The notes under the pieces were generated by a model. The model made no database searches and was not told where the DNA came from. It worked only from the letters and a program-made list of their open reading frames with translations. DNA of 64,000 nucleotides from NCBI GenBank assembly GCA_964527205.1, contig CAZGQG010000005.1:1-64000 (forward strand). Reading direction: 5' to 3'. Positions 8,698 through 17,306 of this stretch are shown here, in pieces. The stretch is from JARICQ01 sp964527205 (lineage in GTDB: Bacteria; Bacillota; Clostridia; Tissierellales; Tissierellaceae). How positions within the stretch are numbered: the stretch's first letter is position 1; each line of letters starts with the position of its first letter. A program made the translations under genes and the position numbers.

Positions 8698-9978
8698 TTA
8701 TTTTTTATTTTTATTTTTCTTTCTTTTATAATTATTATTTGTTTTTTCCTTTTTCTTAAAGTTTTTAGCTTTATCTGTAGTTCTTCTATTTGAAGACCTG
8801 CCTCTGGATGAGTTAGACTTTTGTTTGACTATTGTCTTATCCACTAGAGGATAGGGATGGTCTTTGATTTCTATTATCTTCTTAGACGTTAGTTTTTCAA
8901 TAGCTTTTAAAAGTGGTATTTCTGAATAGCTAGAAAATGAAATAGCAGTTCCCCCTCGACTAGCTCTTCCTGTACGACCAATCCTATGTACATAGGTCTC
9001 AGCTACTTCAGGCAAGTCAAAGTTTATAACATGGGACAACTCCTCTATGTCTATACCTCTAGCTGCAATATCTGTGGCTATTAGTATTCTTATCTTTCTC
9101 TCCTTGAAATTCTGAAGAGCTAGCTGCCTTGCATTTTGAGATTTATTTCCATGAATTGCCTGACTTTCTAAACCCATCTTATCTAGGGCCTTGACTATTT
9201 TATTAGCTCCATGCTTGGTTCTTGAAAATACCAAGGCGGATTCTATTTTTTTCTCCCTTAGCAAGTGAGCAAGCAATTTTATCTTATTTACCTTATCTAC
9301 ATAATATAACTCCTGTTGGATAATTTCAACTGGAGAGGATACTGGACTTACCACTATCTTCACAGGGTTTTTTAATATGGATTGGGAAAGTTTTTCAATT
9401 TCTTCTGGCATGGTTGCTGAGAAAAACATAGTCTGCCTTACTTTAGGGATATGTGTGATAATCCTTCTAACATCCCTTAACATTCCCATATCAAGCATTA
9501 AATCTGCCTCATCTAAGACAAAATGATCTATGCTCTTTACATTTACAAACTTCTGACCTATAAGATCTAAAAGTCTTCCTGGTGTTGCAACTAAAATATC
9601 CACACCCCTAGTTAGCTCTTTCTTTTGTGGGACTGCTGAAACTCCTCCATATATAACCAAGGTCTTAAGCCTTAAGTTTTTCCCGTAGGCTTTAAAACTA
9701 TCCCCAATCTGTATGGCTAATTCTCTAGTAGGAGCAAGTATCAAGGCTTTGATTTTCTTTTTCCCTGGAGATTTTTTTTGATCCATAGCTATCTTCTGCA
9801 ATATAGGAATAGCAAATGCAGCAGTCTTGCCTGTTCCTGTTTGAGCACATCCTAGTAAATCTTTACCCTCCAATAAGGCTGGTATAGCTTTAATCTGAAT
9901 CTTTGTAGCATCTACATATCCTTCAGATTTTAAAGCCTTCTGAATTGGCTCAATTATTTCTAAATCCTTCATTAACAA
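8698..9978 (-). CDS. DEAD-box ATP-dependent RNA helicase
   Basis: RNA helicase of about 426 residues, of the cold-shock/ribosome-assembly RhlE/CshA group. All motifs are present: Q motif (TKIQIKAIPALLEG), Walker A AQTGTGKTAAF, PTRELA, DEAD within VLDEADLMLD, SAT, and HRIGRTGR near the end of the second RecA domain. The last 60 residues are a Lys/Arg/Asn-rich RNA-binding tail. The best start is the TTG at 9978, 8 bases after AGGAG; ATG 9972 is the alternative, but its spacing of 14 is long. An upstream GTG/ATG-type extension to 10008 would run into a leader hairpin and is unlikely. The long hairpin just upstream suggests leader control. Confidence 0.9.
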   Translation of the reverse strand: MLMKDLEIIEPIQKALKSEGYVDATKIQIKAIPALLEGKDLLGCAQTGTGKTAAFAIPILQKIAMDQKKSPGKKKIKALILAPTRELAIQIGDSFKAYGKNLRLKTLVIYGGVSAVPQKKELTRGVDILVATPGRLLDLIGQKFVNVKSIDHFVLDEADLMLDMGMLRDVRRIITHIPKVRQTMFFSATMPEEIEKLSQSILKNPVKIVVSPVSSPVEIIQQELYYVDKVNKIKLLAHLLREKKIESALVFSRTKHGANKIVKALDKMGLESQAIHGNKSQNARQLALQNFKERKIRILIATDIAARGIDIEELSHVINFDLPEVAETYVHRIGRTGRASRGGTAISFSSYSEIPLLKAIEKLTSKKIIEIKDHPYPLVDKTIVKQKSNSSRGRSSNRRTTDKAKNFKKKEKTNNNYKRKKNKNKK

Positions 9979-10001
9979 TATAAGTTCTCCTTTATAAACA
10001 A

Positions 10002-10047
10002 AATTCATAGAATAGGTCCACTCTTAGGGACCAATCTTCTATGAATT
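10002..10047 (-). promoter_or_regulatory. Large leader hairpin upstream of the DEAD-box helicase
   Basis: An 11-bp perfect inverted repeat AATTCATAGAA/TTCTATGAATT (10002-10012, 10037-10047) encloses a second 5-bp stem GGTCC/GGACC (10015-10019, 10028-10032). On the minus strand the hairpin is followed at once by TTTTGTTT and then the helicase ribosome site. It resembles an attenuator. Bases 10048-10129 show nothing further that I can support. Confidence 0.55.
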
Positions 10048-10129
10048 AAATTCAATCAATTTATTTTAATGTCCTTATATAGTATACATCATAATAGCTG
10101 ATTATTATAGTAAAATATTAAATATATAA

Positions 10130-11137
10130 TTAGTTCAGTAAAAAACCATACTTAATTGGATCTTCATCATCAACTACCAGATGATTAAAGCCTGTAATAA
10201 ATGCGGATCCTGTAACCTCTGGAATAATGGCCTTAAAATCACCAACCCTGGTTTCTTCTAATATTCTCCCAGTAAATTTAGTGGATATAATACTTTCATA
10301 AACAAAATCTTCCTTTATCTCTAAAAGACCCTTAGCATATAGGCTGGCCATTTTTGCGCTGGTTCCAGTTCCGCAGGGAGACCTATCAACCTGTCCTGCT
10401 CCAAAAACTACAACATTTTGAAAATCTGCCCCTGGACTCTTGGCTTCACCATAGATCTCAATTAGATCCACAGACCTTATATGTTTTTGTACAGGGTGTT
10501 CCAGGCTTATATTTTCATTTATAATTTCCATTAATTTCATTGCTCTTTCTGTTATTATGTTTATATTTTTAGTGTCTATCTCTAACTTTAACTCTGAATC
10601 CTTTATAATTGCAAAAAAACTGCCTCCAAAGGCTATATCAAATTTAACCCTTCCTAGGCCTGGAAAGTCTAAGGATTGATCTCTCTTGTATAAAAAGGAA
10701 GCTACATTTTTAAAGGATACAGATTTAGCCTTTCCCTCTTCTACCCTTACCCTTGTCTTTACAATACCTGCAGGAGTTTCTAATACTATTTCTGTATAGG
10801 GCTCTTCTACAACTACCATACCTGTTTCTACAGCTACAGTAGCCGCGGCTATGGTCCCATGGCCACACATATTGAGATAACCTCCCCCATCCATAAATAT
10901 TATTCCAAGATCCACATCATCTAGGGTAGGCTGGGTAATAATAGCCCCAAACATATTGCTATGGCCCCTAGGTTCATTCATGGTCATTGTTCTTATGTAA
11001 TCCATATTTTCTTCTAAATATTTCTTTTTATTAGCCATAGTGTCTCCCGGAATAAGGGGAAGTCCACCTATAATAATCCTCGTTGGTTCTCCCATAGTAT
11101 GAGAATCAACAGCATGTAAACTCTTTGAAAACTTCAA
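10130..11137 (-). CDS. prdF: Proline racemase
   Basis: Interconverts L- and D-proline, supplying the D-proline used by the reductase encoded upstream. 335 residues, the family length. Both catalytic thiols are present: Cys91 in NMCGHGT and Cys255 in DRSPCGTGTS, so this is a true racemase and not a 3-hydroxyproline dehydratase (which has Thr in place of the second Cys). Other marks are DSHTMGEPTR at residues 11-20 and the EPRGH motif near 55-59. The start is TTG after AGGAGG. It is the last gene of the prd run on the minus strand, separated from prdB by 105 bases with a hairpin. It is cytoplasmic and uses no cofactor. Confidence 0.93.
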   Translation of the reverse strand: MKFSKSLHAVDSHTMGEPTRIIIGGLPLIPGDTMANKKKYLEENMDYIRTMTMNEPRGHSNMFGAIITQPTLDDVDLGIIFMDGGGYLNMCGHGTIAAATVAVETGMVVVEEPYTEIVLETPAGIVKTRVRVEEGKAKSVSFKNVASFLYKRDQSLDFPGLGRVKFDIAFGGSFFAIIKDSELKLEIDTKNINIITERAMKLMEIINENISLEHPVQKHIRSVDLIEIYGEAKSPGADFQNVVVFGAGQVDRSPCGTGTSAKMASLYAKGLLEIKEDFVYESIISTKFTGRILEETRVGDFKAIIPEVTGSAFITGFNHLVVDDEDPIKYGFLLN

Positions 11138-11193
11138 TTTACATTCCTCCTATTTTATATTGATTCCAATTTATCCCCTGCTATTTAGACTAT

Positions 11194-11231
11194 AATAGGA
11201 AAGATTAGATCCTATTCTAATCTTTCCTATT
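11194..11231 (-). repeat. 15-bp hairpin between prdB and prdF
   Basis: Perfect 15-bp inverted repeat (11194-11208 and 11217-11231) with an 8-base loop. No T run follows on the minus strand, so a simple terminator is doubtful. It may be a processing or stability element that sets the prdB:prdF ratio. Confidence 0.6.
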
Positions 11232-11242
11232 GATTTTATCCT

Positions 11243-11968
11243 TTAAACCTTAGCATGATATTCATATGGAAGTGGAACTATTTGACCAGGACTATCTATC
11301 TCTATTAGCTGCAATAAGGCATCCTTGCATATATTATATTGCATCTCCGGATTATTAGGTTCTCCTGCATTGGCTCCCATGGGAACTAATGGAGCTACAG
11401 CCCTAGGTGTTCCATTTTGTCTTACTACTGGAGGCAAGGCAGCTATTATAATGGTTGGTATTCCTGCCTCTTCAATCACTCTCTGCACTATAACTGCAGA
11501 GCGGTGGCAAGTACCTCAGCCTGCTGTCATAAGCACTGCGTCTACTCCTTCTTCCATAAGCACCTTTGTAATCTCTGGACCAGTTTCATCTTTAAATCTC
11601 TCCTGGTCTCCTCCCCCACCCATAAAACCAATGTGTACAGGGGCTATAGACTTAATAAAACCTTCTTTTTCAAGCTCATGCATTCTATCAATGGGAAACA
11701 TGGAGTTAATATCCTTATTTACATCTGCATTATCATATCCACCATGTGAAACCATAAGTTCACTGGATGCTGTAGTATCTTTTACTTTTCTAAAGCTGAA
11801 ATCTCCAGACAGATTAAACTTTTCATCTTTCTTTTCATGAACACCAGCTGCTGTAACTAGGGCTACTACCATATCCTTTAAGTCCTTAGTTACTGGAGCC
11901 CATACTGGAGGCGGTGTAAGTGGTACAAATATTTCGGATTGTAATCCTTTTACTATAGTTAAGCTCAT
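11243..11968 (-). CDS. prdB: D-proline reductase subunit PrdB, selenoprotein
   Basis: Catalytic 26-kDa subunit of D-proline reductase, which cleaves D-proline reductively to 5-aminovalerate with the PrdA pyruvoyl group. The frame contains an in-frame TGA (11516-11518) read as selenocysteine at residue 151, in the context TAGUGTCHR. Total length is 241 residues, equal to known PrdB proteins, and the family is continuous across the TGA (LMTAG before, GTCHRSAVIVQRV after). A SECIS-like hairpin lies 14 bases after the UGA. ATG is preceded by GGAGGG and lies 1 base after the small upstream gene's stop. Automated callers will split it into 150- and 81-codon fragments. It requires SelA/B/C/D encoded elsewhere. 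Confidence 0.95.
11478..11504 (-). promoter_or_regulatory. Candidate bacterial SECIS element in prdB
   Basis: A perfect 7-bp stem CTCTGCA/TGCAGAG (11481-11487, 11495-11501) carries the 7-base loop GTTATAG in the mRNA sense. A further CAC/GTG pairing lies below it across a small internal loop. The loop begins 21 bases after the UGA and starts with G, as expected of a bSECIS. Confidence 0.75.
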
Positions 11969-11969
11969 A

Positions 11970-12218
11970 CTATCCCTCCTTATTCTTCTTTTCTTCTATA
12001 TTTTTTATATATTTTTCATTAATTTCTGGTCCAACAACTTCAATATAGCTCATATTTAGACCTATTTCCTGGCCCAGTTCTAATTCATAATCCGTAATCA
12101 CCATTCTCTTTGGAACCTTGATAAAGCCCATCCTACCCTTGAAATCTATACCAACAGAGCACTCATCTAAACTTACAATGATGCCTTCCATATAACTAGT
12201 CTGATCTATATATTTCAT
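11970..12218 (-). CDS. Small conserved prd-cluster protein (CBO2463/CBO2479-like)
   Basis: 82 residues between prdA and prdB. Its ATG overlaps the prdA stop (TAATG) and it ends 1 base before the prdB ATG, so it is translated in lock-step with the two reductase subunits. The sequence looks like a small beta-barrel: MEGIIVSLDECSVGIDFKGRMGFIKVP is reminiscent of KOW/S1-like folds. From memory it resembles a small family annotated CBO2463/CBO2479 that accompanies proline reductase genes in Clostridium botulinum; I could not check this. No catalytic residues are recognisable. A role in assembling or maturing the PrdA/PrdB complex is an inference from position only. Confidence 0.75.
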   Translation of the reverse strand: MKYIDQTSYMEGIIVSLDECSVGIDFKGRMGFIKVPKRMVITDYELELGQEIGLNMSYIEVVGPEINEKYIKNIEEKKNKEG

Positions 12219-14002
12219 TATCTAGAAGCCTTTTCTTTTTCTACTAATTCAAGATTTTTCTTCTTTATTTCTGGATTCCATTTTCTTTCAGCATCCATTA
12301 CTTCTTCCCCAGCAATAGCTGATTTTAGCATGGCAATTGCTCTTATGGCATCTTCTTCTGTTAGGGTATTACATGATAGGATTTCATTTTCAATTCCTTC
12401 TTCTGATTTATTGTGATCAATCATATGGGTCATATATTCATTGCCTACTACAAGGGCTCCTTGTACACCAGTAAAGGATGTACCTACTACAGGGATTCCC
12501 CTCTTTCCAATTTCTTCAATATGGCTTGCAAAGTCTATGTGATTGTTTCCAAAACCTTCAGTAGTTACAAAGGCACCATCTACATCCATAGATTCAACTG
12601 TCATTCCAAGTCTTTCAGATACATAGAACTTCTCTGAATTAATTTGTGGACTTCCAACCAGTATAACTCCACATAGGTCTAACTCTTCATCTCTTAAAGC
12701 TTCTATAACAAGAGGTTCTCTCCAGTAGTGTCTTGAGGTCTCTTTAGAAGCTGGTCCAATACAGGTAAGTGCATGAATAGCCCCATCTAAGATCTCCGTT
12801 GGAGAGCAAACTATGGGAAGATTACCTAAGTCAACATTTGGTTTTCCCCCTAGTATTCCCACTGGTTCATATGGCAATATTAGATTGTCGTGCATGGCAC
12901 CCTGGCCCATTATTTCCTTAACTATTACAACTTTCTTCTTTCCCCTACGTCTTATGTGATTAAATTCTTCCTCCCTATCCACTTGAGAATCATCTAGTAA
13001 TTTTAAAACATCTCTTATTTCCTGGGTAATATAATCGCTGGCCCTATGAGCTGCTAGGGGTCCCGGTCTTTCCATATTCATCTTTTCCTTGATTGTAATT
13101 TCAGTCTTTATAAAAATCTCACCCTTATCTGGAGCACCTGGTCTGCCCCACATAAGTGTTTCTTCAAGTATTCCCTCTGAGGATCCGAACTCTCCTATTT
13201 GAACTCCATTTTCATCAGTACCAGTTACCATCATCACAACTCCATCAAGGACCCTAGTGGCCCCTGAACCTAGTACAGAACCTACTTCTTTAGTTGCAAT
13301 AGGTTGAACATCCATTATAGTTTCTGAGTAAGTATTGTATTTGTCAGGACCAATAATTTCAATCTTAACATCCTTAACAATATCACTTACAGCCTTTGCA
13401 TCCTCTGCTATACCCTCTCTTATATATAGGGTCTTATTTTCAATTTTTGTTTCTTCTCCAAATTCTACTCTCTCTATCACAAAATGTCTTTTCACTAAGC
13501 TTCTTCTTATCTTATCCTCAGACTTTGTTTCTTGTTTTTCATCTATAGGCTCTTCCCTGCTAGTTTGAATTTGCTGACTTGGAGCATAGGACATCATTGG
13601 TATTTCTAAATTAATATCTTTTCCTTCACCTATATGAATTTTTATAATTCCATTATTTATATTTTGACCTTGCATAGGAACTATTTCCTTAGTCTTTGGC
13701 TCTTCTTTGACTTCCTCAACTTCTACTTCTTCCTTCACCTTACTAGGAACTTGTAACTCATCTATATCTTCTTCTCCTATAGGAGTTAAAGAATCTAAGG
13801 TCCTTACAAGCCTTGCTCCTAATACTTGTTCTACTGTTAAAACCTTTTCATCTAAACTAAGTAGTCCCGAATCTTCTAAGTCAGGAAATATTATAGGATC
13901 CTCTAAGTGATCAGCAGTAATTTCTACTCCTTCTTCCAATCTACAACATAAAACAGCTGGCTCATTCTTATATTTAGCAGCCATTTTTTCAGTCATTGAC
14001 AT
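12218..14002 (-). CDS. prdA: D-proline reductase proprotein PrdA
   Basis: Proprotein of 594 residues that self-cleaves to two chains; the new N-terminus of the smaller chain becomes a pyruvoyl group that binds the D-proline nitrogen. The likely cleavage point is Thr413-Cys414 in HALTCIGPASKE, the family's conserved site. The N-terminal half (1-170) includes a low-complexity acidic linker (about residues 87-165, rich in Glu, Lys and Val) not obviously needed for catalysis. Starts with ATG 19 bases after the true prdC stop and 10 bases or so after a G-rich ribosome site. The downstream small gene overlaps its stop by one base. Confidence 0.94.
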   Translation of the reverse strand: MSMTEKMAAKYKNEPAVLCCRLEEGVEITADHLEDPIIFPDLEDSGLLSLDEKVLTVEQVLGARLVRTLDSLTPIGEEDIDELQVPSKVKEEVEVEEVKEEPKTKEIVPMQGQNINNGIIKIHIGEGKDINLEIPMMSYAPSQQIQTSREEPIDEKQETKSEDKIRRSLVKRHFVIERVEFGEETKIENKTLYIREGIAEDAKAVSDIVKDVKIEIIGPDKYNTYSETIMDVQPIATKEVGSVLGSGATRVLDGVVMMVTGTDENGVQIGEFGSSEGILEETLMWGRPGAPDKGEIFIKTEITIKEKMNMERPGPLAAHRASDYITQEIRDVLKLLDDSQVDREEEFNHIRRRGKKKVVIVKEIMGQGAMHDNLILPYEPVGILGGKPNVDLGNLPIVCSPTEILDGAIHALTCIGPASKETSRHYWREPLVIEALRDEELDLCGVILVGSPQINSEKFYVSERLGMTVESMDVDGAFVTTEGFGNNHIDFASHIEEIGKRGIPVVGTSFTGVQGALVVGNEYMTHMIDHNKSEEGIENEILSCNTLTEEDAIRAIAMLKSAIAGEEVMDAERKWNPEIKKKNLELVEKEKASR

Positions 14003-14021
14003 ATATTTCTCCCCCTTTATC

Positions 14022-15317
14022 CTATTCTTTATCTTCAGTTTTTCTAACTAGTCTCTTTCCTGCAGCCCTTAGAGAATGATCTGTACTGTGGTATGTTGGA
14101 ACTCCTATCCTAGGAGCTATGTTCATAACAGTATTAGTTCAGTCATCACAGGAGCCTATGAGTACAATTTCTGCACCAGCCTTTTTAAGCTTTAAAACAC
14201 TTTCAGCCTGGCCAGGACAAATCCCTGGTTTTTCACATCTCCATCTTCCATCTACTTCTACCATCCTCTTACATTTCAACTCTGCTACAAGCTCTGCACC
14301 CATTCCCTGGGCAATTTCCTTTAATCTTTCTTCCTCAGCCCCACACTCGCAGGCAAGTATTCCTACTTTTCTAGAGTCCTCTGGAAATGGCATTGCAACA
14401 ATTATGCCCCCTAGGGTCTTTGTAACTGGAGTGGATTCTTCCCCATGCTTACCTGTAAAGGGCCCTCCTATTACTATTTCACCATGAGGTTCTACATAGC
14501 CTCCAGACTGGTCTATAATCTTTTTAAGGGGGGTACCTATGGGGATATTAAAATATACTCTTCCCTCTCTACTCTCCCTTACCCTTCCACCTATGGTCAG
14601 ATCCTTGTCAATAACTGGCTTTCTTTTTTCTATTGCATTAGTTACATTTTTTATGGTTTCTACATTTGAAACCACTGACTTAACTACACTGGGAAGTTGA
14701 CCTGGCTCTAGTTCAACTCCTATTAATTCCCTTATAATAACTCTTTCATCTCCAGCTGGATACATGTCTGTAAGGATTTTAACCTCTATCTTGTCCTCTG
14801 GCTTTAGTTGATCATTTATTGCCTTTATGGCCTTCTCATTTTTAGCCTTGATTCCTATATATCCAATTTCAGCATTTATTATCTTCATAATATATTTCAT
14901 GCCCCTGATTATAAGACCAGGGTCTTCTTGGAGTAAGCTTATATTATGATTTAAGATAGGTTCGCATTCTGTTGCATTTGCTATGAAATAGCCCCCATCT
15001 AGGTCAATATTAAACTTTACATGGGCTGGAAATCCTGCTCCACCAGCACCAACAATACCAGCCTCTTTGATGGCCTCTAAGTGATCCTCTGTTTCCTTTA
15101 TAGGAAGAAATTCCTCACTTTGATTTTCTTCACATTCTATGATTATTTCTCTTTCATTGATCTCTACTATCCTTCCACTTTGACTGCTGTGTATATTGGC
15201 ACCCAGTCCAGTAGGTACAGCTATTAATTGTCCTCTTTTTACTTCTTCACCTGTTTCTACAATTGCCTTACAGGGAGGTCCTATATGTTGACTTAGTAAT
15301 ATCCTTATTTTATCCAT
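14022..15317 (-). CDS. prdC: Proline reductase-associated electron transfer protein PrdC, selenoprotein
   Basis: RnfC-like protein that passes electrons to D-proline reductase. An in-frame TGA at 14139-14141 is read as selenocysteine 393, in the context GSCDDUTNTV; the frame then continues 38 codons to TAG at 14022-14024, giving 431 residues, the usual PrdC size. The GAGGAGFPAHVKF motif (about residues 90-102) is the RnfC/NuoF-like flavin/NADH-type loop. The C-terminus holds CECG, RCEKPGIC and the CDDU redox site. No 4Fe-4S double-cluster motif of full RnfC is seen. ATG follows GGAGG. First gene of the prd operon. The 392-codon reading that stops at the TGA is truncated. Confidence 0.92.
14100..14118 (-). 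promoter_or_regulatory. Candidate bacterial SECIS element in prdC
   Basis: Hairpin in the mRNA sense with an 8-bp stem (one G-U pair) and a GGA loop, starting 20 bases after the UGA. A G is first in the loop. The spacing is in the usual bSECIS range. Confidence 0.65.
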
Positions 15318-15376
15318 CCCTACCTCCTATATGATCTAATATGCTAAAGTTGTATCCTTTTAAACTATCTCTACTC

Positions 15377-15421
15377 AATATAGAATCAAATTCCAATTTA
15401 AGGGGAATTTGATTCTATATT
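15377..15421 (-). promoter_or_regulatory. 18-bp hairpin in the prd operon leader
   Basis: Perfect 18-bp inverted repeat (15377-15394, 15404-15421) with a 9-base loop, between the putative prdC promoter and prdC. There is no T run after it on the minus strand. It may be an attenuator, a 5' stability stem, or the end of the upstream transcript. Confidence 0.6.
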
Positions 15422-15448
15422 TTCATTAAATGAATTTATCTAATTAAC

Positions 15449-15477
15449 ATTATATCACAAGTGCTTTTTCAAATAAA
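15449..15477 (-). promoter_or_regulatory. Putative promoter of the prd operon
   Basis: On the minus strand TTTATT, a 17-base spacer, and TGATATAAT (extended -10, TATAAT at 15454-15449). It lies about 130 bases before prdC. No convincing -24/-12 sigma-54 site was seen in this gap. Confidence 0.5.
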
Positions 15478-15515
15478 CTTTGATTTCAGAAAATAAACTA
15501 TTAATCCTTCTTTTC

Positions 15516-15809
15516 TCATTCCTTATTATAATCTTCTATTTTTTCCCCTTGATAGTCCTTGCTTAATTTCATTATTTCAATATACAGTTTTTCTAAATAT
15601 TGATCTAGATCCTTATCTGTTAAATATTCTCTGTTCTTTTTTATTATTTCTTCTTCCCTAGTAGAGTTTAGGACAGGTAAATTATTTTCTATTTTATATT
15701 CTACAATTTTTGCAACAATTTCCATTCTATTCTGGAATAAGCCTACTATTTTTTCATCAATAGAGTCTATCTCTTCTCTAAAGTTTTCTAAATCTTTAAA
15801 ACTCCTCAT
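15516..15809 (-). CDS. Chorismate mutase (AroQ type)
   Basis: 97 residues, all-helical AroQ-class monofunctional chorismate mutase, converting chorismate to prephenate for Phe/Tyr synthesis. Diagnostic features are LENFREEIDSIDEKIVGLFQNRM at the N-terminus (the R and D of helix 1 line the active site) and VAKIVEYKIENNLPVLNSTREEEI. This matches the usual 90-100-residue size. It ends with a 14-residue polar tail. It sits between the prd operon and an M20 peptidase gene on the same strand; the metabolic link to proline reduction is unclear. ATG is preceded by AGGGAG. Confidence 0.85.
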   Translation of the reverse strand: MRSFKDLENFREEIDSIDEKIVGLFQNRMEIVAKIVEYKIENNLPVLNSTREEEIIKKNREYLTDKDLDQYLEKLYIEIMKLSKDYQGEKIEDYNKE

Positions 15810-15850
15810 TTAATCACTCCCTTTTTATGTTCTAATTTTACAATATGTCT

Positions 15851-17281
15851 CTAAAATTTTTGCATCATGCATATATAAAATTTTACTGTGGTAAGTAGCT
15901 TGTCCACAGGTATTCTTTCATTGTTACCATGGATAAGTTTTCTTTCATCAGAACTAAGTTCCATTGCTGCAAATCTATAGACATTATCACTTATTTTAGT
16001 ATAAGATCTAGAATCACTGCAGGCTAGCATTAAATAAGGAGAAACTATGGTTCCTGGCCATATTTGCCTTATAGCTTGATCTAATTTATCCCAGGACTCT
16101 GTATCTGTATTTGAAAATGGCTTAACTTCGATTGTGGATAGGGACTCAACCATAATGTCTTCATCATTTATCCGTTCTTTTATTCCCCTTATAATGGACT
16201 CCTCTGTATCTCCTTCCATAATCCTAAGATCAGCTTCTACACTAGCATAGGTAGGAAATACATTTATGGAGGAGCTGCCCTGCATCTTGGTAAAGGCCAC
16301 TGTTGTTCTAAATAAAGCATTAAACTCTCCACCTATCTTCCTGGTAACTAAATCCAGTAGATGCTTGAAAAATGATAGGTTTGCAAATACTATTCTTAAG
16401 CCAAAACTAGAATACCTACCTGCCTTATCAAACATGCCTCTGGCAGGTTCTGATATGTGAAAGGAAAATGGCTTTTCTTCAATTTTTTTAACAGCCCTTG
16501 CAAGCCTTCCAATAGAGGTTATAGGAGGTGGTGCTGATCCATGTCCTCCCTGAGTTTTTATAGAGAGTTTTAGATGCATTTTTCCTTTTTCTCCAGTTCC
16601 TATTAGGGCACATTTTTCCTTGACTCCAGGTACAGCACCCTGGACTATGGCTCCACCTTCATCTAGGACCATAAAAGGCTTTACTCCCCTTTCATCCAGA
16701 TAGGCAACAATGCTCTTTGCACTTTCTCCATTGGTTTCTTCATCCCCAGCAAAGGAAAGATATATATCATTTTCAGGTTTGAATCCATCAGCTATTAATC
16801 TATCTGCAGCTTCCATTATTCCGCAAAGAGTTCCCTTTGTGTCTAAGGTTCCCCTTCCCCATATAAAGGAATCTTCTACAATTGCTGAAAAAGGTTCTTT
16901 TTCCCATTCCTTAGCATCTGCAGGTACAACATCATAGTGGGCCATAAAGACCACTGATTTTTCAGAGTTTTTACCCTGCCAGTGATAGAGAACTCCAGTC
17001 CTTCCTATGTATTCTAGCTTACAGTTCTTATTTACATTAGGATACTTTTCTATAAGAAGCTCCCTAAACTTAGAAAATTCTCCTTCATCCTCTTTAGATG
17101 TATCCTTATATGATACTGTTTTTAGCCTTATCATCTGTCTAAAATTATCTATTATCTTCTTTTCATCTAATTCAACATGAAATTCTTCTACTTCTCTTTC
17201 TTCCACAGGTCTAAATCTTATGGTCCTATAAAGAAGTATTAGGATAAGTAAGACCAGGGCTCCTAAAATATACTTAAACAT
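15851..17281 (-). CDS. M20 family metallopeptidase, membrane-anchored (PM20D1/carboxypeptidase S-like)
   Basis: 476 residues with one N-terminal hydrophobic helix (residues 3-20), then an M20 zinc peptidase/amidase. Metal ligands are seen in FMAHYDVVPA (His, and the following Asp), GRGTLDTKG and AGDEETNG (catalytic Glu). The dimerisation lid follows, then a C-terminal HGNNERIP with the last His ligand. The closest family by feel is the carboxypeptidase S/PM20D1 group, which hydrolyses dipeptides or N-acyl amino acids. It is directly followed by a two-gene membrane module, so it may release amino acids linked to that transporter. ATG at 17281. Confidence 0.85.
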   Translation of the reverse strand: MFKYILGALVLLILILLYRTIRFRPVEEREVEEFHVELDEKKIIDNFRQMIRLKTVSYKDTSKEDEGEFSKFRELLIEKYPNVNKNCKLEYIGRTGVLYHWQGKNSEKSVVFMAHYDVVPADAKEWEKEPFSAIVEDSFIWGRGTLDTKGTLCGIMEAADRLIADGFKPENDIYLSFAGDEETNGESAKSIVAYLDERGVKPFMVLDEGGAIVQGAVPGVKEKCALIGTGEKGKMHLKLSIKTQGGHGSAPPPITSIGRLARAVKKIEEKPFSFHISEPARGMFDKAGRYSSFGLRIVFANLSFFKHLLDLVTRKIGGEFNALFRTTVAFTKMQGSSSINVFPTYASVEADLRIMEGDTEESIIRGIKERINDEDIMVESLSTIEVKPFSNTDTESWDKLDQAIRQIWPGTIVSPYLMLACSDSRSYTKISDNVYRFAAMELSSDERKLIHGNNERIPVDKLLTTVKFYICMMQKF

Positions 17282-17306
17282 CAGATCATCTCCTATAAAA
17301 TCTTTT

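Noticed and set aside
11516..11518. Stop codon splitting prdB into two genes or a frameshifted pseudogene
   Set aside because: The TGA sits exactly at the known Sec position, the frame is unchanged and a SECIS-like hairpin follows, so it is recoding.
11325..11840. Plus-strand open frames of 110 and 171 codons opposite prdB
   Set aside because: They are shadows of a strongly supported minus-strand gene, with no ribosome sites and unnatural residue composition.
14139..14141. prdC ending at the TGA
   Set aside because: The following 38 codons continue in the same frame with a redox-like CDDU context and a normal stop, leaving a natural 19-base gap to prdA.
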